Assembly: GCA_013368445.1 (NCBI GenBank)
Contig: JAACJO010000003.1
Span: 2,356,001 to 2,420,000 of the forward strand
Length of the DNA: 64,000 nt
Reading direction: 5' to 3'
Origin: Leucocoprinus leucothites
Taxonomy: Eukaryota > Basidiomycota > Agaricomycetes > Agaricales > Agaricaceae
Shown here one piece after another: positions 57,395 through 64,000 of the stretch. Position 1 is the stretch's first letter, and each line of letters starts with the position of its first letter. The notes beneath the pieces were generated by a model that saw only the letters and a list, made by a program, of their open reading frames with translations, was not told the origin of the DNA and searched no databases. The position numbers and the translations under genes are program-made.

Positions 57395-59055
57395 CTAGTA
57401 CCAGATACTCCGAGTGTGATGGATAGGGGCCAATTCCGCAGTTTCGATCCCATCCACTATCTCCTCTCCACTCTCAATCCTCTTGGCTAAATCCCATAAA
57501 TAAAAATCAATTAACACGCTGCTTACTCCTACCAATTCTTGCTTTCCGTCTTGTCCTGGTTGTCGCGCTTCTTGATCGCCGTCCTTACTACCACCATCTG
57601 CATCTTCCAAACCCTCTTCCAAAGACCGTACGATTTCTTCCCGCACCCATTCCACGGCAACGATACTCGCCGCACGCAGACTCACTTCTTCTCTACACCC
57701 ATACATCAGATCCGTCCCTGATTGCAGCGTTTGCATCAAAGAAGGTGGGTAATCCAGAATTCGTAGGTGGTGGAGAATCTGAGGTACGCGATAGTCGGCA
57801 AACATCGTGAGCTCTTCTATGCGTGGTCCCAAAGAACTGGGGAAGAGCGGGTGAGGTATTGAAGGAGATTCCGGATAGAAAGCTGCCCAGAGCTCCGCTA
57901 CGAGGATTTGGGCGCGTTTCCAGAAATAAACTGGGGAGGGCAGAAATAAGTATTGTATTGAGATATAGATAGTGAGTGCATCGCCAACCTGTTCGACCCT
58001 GGTACCAGACTTGGTCCCTGAAAGACGGAAAGGTTTCCGTGACCATTTTCACGAGGTCGAGAGCAGAACCTTGGCCATGGTATCGACGATGAAACTCATC
58101 AATGAAGCCCTTGAAAGAACCACCAAAGCTCTTTGCGATGTATTATTAGGTTTGAGAATCACATGTGCTAAGAGGGGCGCAATTGAATCAAGGACTTACG
58201 TTGCAAAGTATAGACCCATTTTCACGCATAATGCGCTTTCGCTCGTGAATTAATGGCATGCTTTCTGTTGATTGTTTTGTAGGACGAAATACATGTTCAA
58301 TCAGAGAATCCGGACACATCGTTTCTGATGAGTAGAATTCGGGGTTAACGAACGGTACATCTTCATCCCACAAAGCTGTGGGTGCCATCAATAAAAAAAC
58401 ACAGGGATTCAAGTAGGTGGACTGCTACATACCTCTGTCCAGTGATGCCACCAAACTCCAATATCCAGTAAAGACTTGACGTCGACCTCCTGCTTTCTCT
58501 GTCTCTGCCCAGCTTGCATACCACTCGACGCCATATCTCTCACTCTTTCCCTCAAACGGTGACCAAAAACAAAAGTTCAAGGAAGATATTAGGAATATCC
58601 AGTCCAAGGATGTCCTAGTGAGAGGGTGTGTTGGATCATAAGGGTCTGGTGGACAAATGTGCAATGGGTGCGTCCGCCAGGTTCTAGGCGTGTACGAATC
58701 TTCCTTGAGCTTTCTTCTGATCTATCGTTGAGGATTTTGGAGAAGAGAACAGAGATTTTTACTGTTCAGAACTCGAGAGGGGTTGATCAGATGAGGACGA
58801 AGCAGACGAACATAGTTTGCGGCCACCTTGATACCAGTTTCGTCGATCTGTACAAGGTCCGATGCCTGTTGAAACGGGGTCGATGACCAATGCATTAAAC
58901 TTTACTAGTAATCCTCTTACCTTATACGCGAACTCTGAGCTTTCTACAACGGGGTTATGTGGCGGCATTTGTGACTCTGACTCTATTCGGGCAGCAGATT
59001 TCTCAGAGTCAAGACCAGACACGAAATGATGTTCGGAGAAATCAAAAGCAGACAT
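57395..59055 (-). CDS. Queuosine 5'-phosphate N-glycosylase (QNG1/DUF2419)
   Basis: QNG1 releases the queuine base from queuosine 5'-phosphate so that it can be reused in tRNA wobble modification. The minus-strand product is about 435 residues. Conserved blocks appear in order: NPVVESSEFAYK, IDETGIKVAANYVR, WIFLISSLNFCFWSP, GYWSLVASLDR, MPLIHERKRIMRENGSIL, FGGSFKGFI, YFWKRAQILVAELWAAFYP, ELTMFADYRVPQILHHL, MYGCREEVSLRAASIVAVEW and LIDFYLWDLAK. Yeast lacks this gene, while many fungi and animals keep it for queuine salvage. A phase-0 intron of 51 nt (58734-58784 approximately) removes an in-frame TAG. The start ATG is at 59055 and the TAG stop at 57395-57397. Confidence 0.9.
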
Positions 59056-59300
59056 GACAAGTTTCCCAGAACGTGGTAGAGAAGCGAGGCCGTGGGCAGA
59101 AAATGTGAATCAACAACTTGGTAGCGAGTAACTTTTGAATTATTATTCGAATGGGATAAGCGCCCAGAAAAAATCGCGCAACCCTTGATGACGTGGTACT
59201 CAAATCTCGAGATCTACATATACTGATCTTATCTTATCTCCCAAACGTAGTTTACAGATACTATACATATACATGTAAGCCCATTATCCATCGCGATTGT

Positions 59301-60077
59301 TCATGGCTCTTCGTGTGTGATTTCACCCTCCAGGATTTTCTGTCCATGTTCCTTTAAACCAGGCTTTTGAGAGAAATTTGAGTAAGCCTGACCAAATTCT
59401 AAGCCAGAAGAATGATGTATTACCTTGCCCAAGAGCTAAAGAAACCAGAAGGTCAGCACATCAACGTCTAAACCTCATTGGATGAAAAAGAACTCACCGT
59501 TCCGCGCGTTTTCTATCAAAAGCAGGTTAAATTTTCAAGAATTATTATTACCTTTAATTTAGGCCGCGAGTCAACGTACCTGTGCCACACCTTGAAGCGC
59601 TCGAGATCAGTCTCGTTACACTTTTGACTACAGGATGAACATTTCTCACCAATGACCTGTTCCTTGAAAGGAACCTTCTTGAAGCTCTCCCCGGAGTCCC
59701 TCGGAGGTGAGTCCATTATTCGATCTTGCCCGGTACTAGTAGGTCCAGACGCGGACGTCGGCACTGGTTGTACATCCCGACTTGGATAGCCTGTTCTATC
59801 ACCGCCGAGCTCATGGTCGCCGTGTGCACGAACGGTCTGTCCGTTCCCGGGTTGAGTAGCTCCTTCGAAATTCTAGCTGTTGGCTTCCTGCCAGGAGAAT
59901 ATAGTGATGCTCACCCTGTTGTGGGAGGTCGTCAACCATGGTAGGAGGAGCAAAGCTGGAAGGTAATGGAATTGGGGGTGGGAGGCCTGTTTGGTCAGGC
60001 GGAGGCCTTGCAGATTCGTAACGAGCTTCGTTGTTATTTGAGGACATTATTGAATTGACAGCAGTAGCAGTATTCAT
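59301..60077 (-). CDS. Small conserved-looking protein encoded by a run of micro-exons
   Basis: I do not recognise a named family. The minus-strand exons are 60077-59915, 59790-59650, 59590-59580 (11 nt), 59512-59498 (15 nt), 59435-59424 (12 nt) and 59363-59301, together 405 nt and 134 residues (or 124 from the ATG at 60047). The N-terminus is proline-rich. The C-terminal part reads KVPFKEQVIGVAQKTRGTLL joined to GKPGLKEHGQKILEGEITHE, a regular basic-acidic helix-like pattern such as is kept by selection. Every junction is GT-AG and in frame, which is why I accept such small exons. No signal peptide or membrane segment is seen. Function is unknown. Confidence 0.75.
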
Positions 60078-60457
60078 GATGTTGACCTTTATATATCCCG
60101 ATCCAACTGTCCATCGCTGGTGTTAGTGTTGGACCCGCACTTGGTGGATGACGTCGTTCGTCGACGTCATGATGTTCACAGCCCATTTTATTCTCGGAGG
60201 CCCCGCACCACTTCACTCATCCACAAATGTAGAATGTGGAGATAACAGGGGTTCATGGACGTTCTTTGTTTACCAATGACCACCAGATCTTTTAGAGCAG
60301 ATTCCATCTTTCAATGAAACAAACCTTGTACAGTGACTAAAATACAAATATAGAAAATCGGAAATGCACTAGAGTCCATCCCAAGCCTATTGCTCGGGGA
60401 GTAGAGGGCAGTATAGTCGGCTACGTGCAGTATCTCTCGCCCCGGTGTGCTATAACA

Positions 60458-62172
60458 CTATGCAGTATCATGCAATACCGTAGAGGGGGGCCTGATATTG
60501 ACGATGTCGGTTCCATTACCATCAGCATTCCAAACATTCGTCGCAAGTCGAATAGGAACAACAAGTCGGAAATCTCTGAAAGGACACTGTACAGGATCAG
60601 GTGGCGTCATTGAGAGCACGATGCAATCCTGCAAGTCACGTCCGTCAGTAAAAGGAAATCTCCCCGGGCATAAGTCTAAGAACGAACTTTGACACTCAAA
60701 CCAGCGGCTTTAAATCCGCATATCTGAACCGCATCACGAATGGCTATTTCTCCTGAGAAAGCAGAGGTTGTTTTCTCATTTCCCTGGATGGACGTTAGGA
60801 GCTGAATATTACAAATGAGGTACATTCAACTAGACTCACAAGATGACTGTGGAATCTTCCCTCTCCAATGCAATCGACTCTCCACATATCTTGCCTCGCA
60901 TGGTGGTTTGTTGAATTCTCATACCTCGAAATCCATAATTTAATGGTGTCCGGGAGAAGATCGGGACAGACTTACTTGACATCAACAGTGGTCTGCCTCA
61001 GCACTTCAACCTTCATCGCGACCTTTGAGTTTTTAGTCCCAGTCGTCGGAGCATAAGGCAAAAATGCTGCAAGGCTGACAGCCGAGGATTCAATACTGAG
61101 ATAAAAGGGTATCCTCTGCGTGAAGCAGAAAATCTTCGATTTTGGAACGTGGAGTTTGATAATGACGTCTTGTAAGTGTGATTGTTTCGTCTTCGATATA
61201 GCCTCGTTGGTACTCCATTCATCTGTCAAGCGGAACCCTTGTGTGGGCGTCCAGTTTAACGTACGTGGGAGCGGGACTGAAGGACGACTACGAGGGTAGT
61301 ATAAGAACGGGGTGTTGACAATTCTGTACAATAGAATGGGTCATGTAAAGTGTGATCTAGCCGATATGCGACTCACGTTGTTCCGATGTGTATTCCGAGA
61401 GTCTTTGATTTAACCCGAGGGACCATAGGTGGTACAGTGCTGGGCCTGTTGATCAGAGCACTAACAGAATACTGCATGGACGCAGCATAATCAATAGTTG
61501 TCTCCCCGAGGGACAAATAAACTCACTTCAATCCGAGCAGTAAATCCTGGGATCCCCTTCAATTTGACTTCAAACGTGGGAGGTAGAGGCTACGGAGATG
61601 GACGTGAGCTAATCGTGGACAACAGTGGAACTGAAATTTTACATAGGTGGCACCGTCGTTAGTTGTAAATGTCGTAGGCAATGTCAACTCAAAATCAATC
61701 GTCTTGGGACACTCTTGGGAATCCGGTCCCTTCTCCCAAAGCATTTTCGTGTCCAGCACCAACTGGGCAGTCGAATCTCCTGCCTCCCCCAGCTCCTGCA
61801 ACTTCAATCGTCCTTCAATCTACAACCCAGCTCATTAGTAAACAGGATACCTCGAACATACAACAGCGAGAGGAGCTGAGCTCTTACCTTGACTTGAATA
61901 CTATCCACACCCTCCGCCTTCACATCATCCAACTCAACAACACCCTCCACCAGCCCTCCAATCCCATACACAGGCATCCTAACTCCTTCCTGCTGCGCAG
62001 TCAATTTCAATCTCGCGTGCCCATGTTTACTCTGCTTGGTGAAACTCCCTGCTAAGCGTCCCCTTAGTCGCGAGATGGTCCGTTCACTTTCGAGAGATGC
62101 AGCGTCAGTATACGATGGCGAACGTAGACTCGACACAGGAGTAGAGTAGGATAATAAATTTTGCGTTGACAT
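60458..62172 (-). CDS. Arrestin-like protein
   Basis: The product is about 430 residues with an arrestin-type beta-sandwich layout. Recognisable stretches: LKLTAQQEGVRMPVYGIGGL then VEGVVELDD (arrestin-N entry), LQELGEAGDSTAQLVLDTK, KTIDFELTLPTTFTTNDGAT, PLPPTFEVKLKGIPGFTARI, YSVSALINR, FLYYPRSRPSVPLP, IPFYLSIESS and, at the end, LSMTPPDPVQCPFRDFRLVV then PIRLATN. The C-terminal SMTPPDP followed by RLVVPIRL is typical of basidiomycete arrestin-domain proteins. In fungi such adaptors direct ubiquitin ligases to plasma-membrane transporters; that role is inferred. The ATG is at 62172 and the TAG at 60458-60460. The N-terminal serine/threonine-rich stretch could be phosphoregulated. Confidence 0.8.
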
Positions 62173-62908
62173 GTTCTCCGGGATTATATTTTACCGTCTT
62201 TCCGGAGATGTGTGAGTTCGGTCGGGTACGAGTAGCACTCGGACGGACGAGACGAGATCGTCCTTTCACTGGTTGGAGAGATCAGGCCGGAGAAAGAGCG
62301 AACTAGATAACGCTACCCCTTTCTTGTTCAAGATGGCGGGGGGTAAGGCGAAGGAAGACGGAGATAGAAGCGAGGGAATTTTGTCAGACGATCCCCAGCC
62401 TCATGACCATATTATGGTAGCCTTCAGCACTTTTGCGGGAATGAGAAGGGTGTCGCCCATATGGGAATATCCTCTCTTGAACGACCAATATGGATGGGAT
62501 AACACGGTGTGGTTTAACTGATTTCTAATCCCTTAAGAGTTTTCCACACACGGGCGCCATGCTCAGACCGTGTAGCATGGTGGATCCGAGAAAGGTCACA
62601 ATGGGGCCAAGTCTGGCGTCAATCTATTTCAGGCGTGTGTTTACTTAGTCAATTCTCATCTCATCAACATCATCATTACTTTGCAAATTAGGTTGTTCGA
62701 ATCGTAAAGACAGTACTTAAATCGGGGTTCAACAAGGCACAGGATGCAAGTGATTAGTCGATGTGAGTGATATCTATGATGATATAGCGAGAATCTTGTC
62801 AAAATGCATCTCTGGTCCATGATTCCAATAGTTATACAATACAAAAACAATACAGCAAAGACAGCGTAATATAAAACCACAATGCGTGCACACCAACAAT
62901 AACCGACA
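62173..62908. other. Intergenic region, about 0.7 kb
   Basis: It contains the arrestin promoter at the left and the 3' end of the Mlp1 gene at the right. A 62-codon frame with a real ATG (62333-62521, plus) has no recognisable content and no joined exons. Confidence 0.45.
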
Positions 62909-64000
62909 CTACGTCCCTGGTGGAGGGCGACGAATCTGCACAGGGCCTTTACCCGTCCCTTCTGAAGGTTTTAGACGCTTGGCAAGGGAGTCCTCAGTGG
63001 GTGCTCCTCCGTCCTCGCGTGGTCGTTTACCAGCAGCACCCATGATCGACATTCCTGGAGCGGATGTAGCTGGTGTAGGGGCATTTGATGAAGCTGCAGC
63101 TGCAGCGGCTTGTTGTGCCGGTGTGGCTCGCACCGGGGGGACTCTTGCTGCTGCTCCGCGCGCTAGGGGACCTCCCCTTCCACGGAGAGGAGCACCACCT
63201 CGTGCAGCTCCGGCGGGAGGTACGCCAGCTTGCATTGAAGGTTTACGAGGAAGAGCTTGACCAGGTTGAGCAACAGGAGCTGTACTCGTCGAAGCTATTG
63301 GCTGGGTATTTTGAGTAGCTTGTGCTGCCGGTGCAGCAGCAGCTGGCGCGGTGGTAGTAACAGGGGTGGTGGGAGGAGCGGCAACAGGGGTGGATGTAAC
63401 GGTAGCGTCTTGTGGCAAGACACCGGTGCTCTTCCATTCGAGGATTTGAGCTTCGAAGTCCTTGACCCGTTTTTGTGCCTTGGCAAGCTGGGCATCCTTC
63501 AATTTTCCTTTCGTCATCTGTTCTCTCCTCCCGCGCTCGACGGCTGACTCGATTTCTGCCTCATGCTGTGCCTTTACCTTGGCATCATACTCGGCAATGG
63601 CAGCGTTAATGATGGCTTGTTTGTCGAAACCATGGGCAGCAGCAGGTGCTTCCTTCTTCGCAACTTCCACTGCGGCATCCACAGCAGCCTTGAGGTCTTT
63701 CTCGTGCTGCTCGACCAGCTTCTTCTGAAGGGCGCTGAGCTCCGCTGCGTGTTTCTTGACTAGGGCTTCCTTCTCCTGTGCCGAAGGGTTTGAGCCTAAC
63801 TCGCCCTTGAGTTTTTCCACCGCATCGGAGACGGCGGAAGCTTGATGCGCAGCGGCTCGTTCAGCATCAGCTTGTTTGGACCTGAGAAGGTCTTGAAGGC
63901 GAGCCTGGAATTTCTCCTAAATAACGAGTCAACGGTGGTATATGGGACGAGCAAAAATTAACAACGTACGTTCTGGAAACGGAGGTTTTTAGCATCCTCA
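62909..64000 (-). CDS. Nuclear pore basket protein Mlp1/TPR, C-terminal part
   Basis: Mlp1/TPR forms the filaments of the nuclear basket and takes part in mRNA export control. Only the C-terminus lies here: exons 63970-64000 (continuing beyond the window) and 63916-62909. The first about 130 residues are coiled coil (EKFQARLQDLLRSKQADAER, ALVKKHAAELSALQKKLVEQ), then IINAAIAEYDAKVKAQHEAE and GRREQMTKGKLKDAQLAKAQ followed by KRVKDFEAQILEWKSTGVLP, the conserved end of the fungal Mlp1 rod. The tail is low-complexity A/P/T with RG boxes (RGRGGPLARG) and a basic stretch (AAGKRPRED, AKRLKPSEG) that may serve nuclear import. The stop is at 62909. The call rests on the rod-end motif and layout. Confidence 0.8.

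Noticed and set aside
62333..62521. 62-codon frame after the arrestin start
   Set aside because: Has an ATG but no recognisable content; chance frames of this size are common.
1..64000. CRISPR arrays, prophage, bacterial operons or an antiviral-type gene cluster
   Set aside because: No spaced direct repeats, no integrase, and all recognisable genes are intron-containing fungal genes.

Overview
The window is nuclear DNA of a filamentous basidiomycete, most likely a mushroom-forming Agaricomycete. Genes are packed on both strands and cut by many very short introns (about 48-75 nt) with GT/AG ends and CTNAC/CTNAY branch-like motifs. The gene set is fungal: a CreA/Mig1 repressor, a fused Egt1 ergothioneine enzyme, Pob3 without an HMG box and a Mit_KHE1 protein. 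Homologues of animal DCAF4, DCAF5 and QNG1, which yeast lacks, point to a basidiomycete. Two intron-containing tRNA genes are present. I see no bacterial, phage, CRISPR or intact transposon content.

Layout. 1-4.2 kb: the end of an M43 metalloprotease, then the actin-binding genes cofilin and alpha-actinin. 4.2-6.8 kb: the FACT subunit Pob3, divergent from alpha-actinin. 7.2-12.7 kb: a very large disordered protein ending in RA and PH domains, broken by a frameshift. 13.2-15.3 kb: a DCAF4-like WD40 protein. 15.7-17.1 kb: a possible divergent DXO/Rai1-like protein. 16.9-18.3 kb: a decayed tandem duplication of the promoter shared by that gene and SMC6. 18.3-22.7 kb: SMC6. 23-24.2 kb: a Mit_KHE1 protein. 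24.3 kb: tRNA-Leu. 26.2-29.5 kb: Egt1. 29.6-31.0 kb: a severin-type gelsolin, also frameshifted. 32.5-33.5 kb: a probable GPI-anchored wall protein. 33.7-35.6 kb: a mitochondrial-looking DNA polymerase X homologue that has lost catalytic aspartates. 35.7-37.6 kb: Snf5/Sfh1. 37.6-48.9 kb: an 11.3-kb stretch with no recognisable gene. 48.9-51.4 kb: Cre1. 52.3 kb: tRNA-Cys. 52.5-55.2 kb: DCAF5-like. 57.4-59.1 kb: queuosine salvage glycosylase. 59.3-60.1 kb: a small protein built from a run of micro-exons. 60.5-62.2 kb: an arrestin-like protein. 62.9 kb to the end: the C-terminus of the nuclear-pore basket protein Mlp1/TPR.

Most genes are core housekeeping genes (chromatin, cytoskeleton, genome stability, nuclear pore, tRNA modification) rather than one pathway. 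The unusual signals are at the gene-structure level: at least five GC-AG introns needed to read conserved domains, several 11-15 nt micro-exons (one carrying the SMC6 Walker A loop), reciprocal decay of a duplicated bidirectional promoter, and single-base frame breaks at homopolymers that look more like assembly errors than real lesions. All exon structures were read by eye from frames and splice motifs; none is backed by transcripts.
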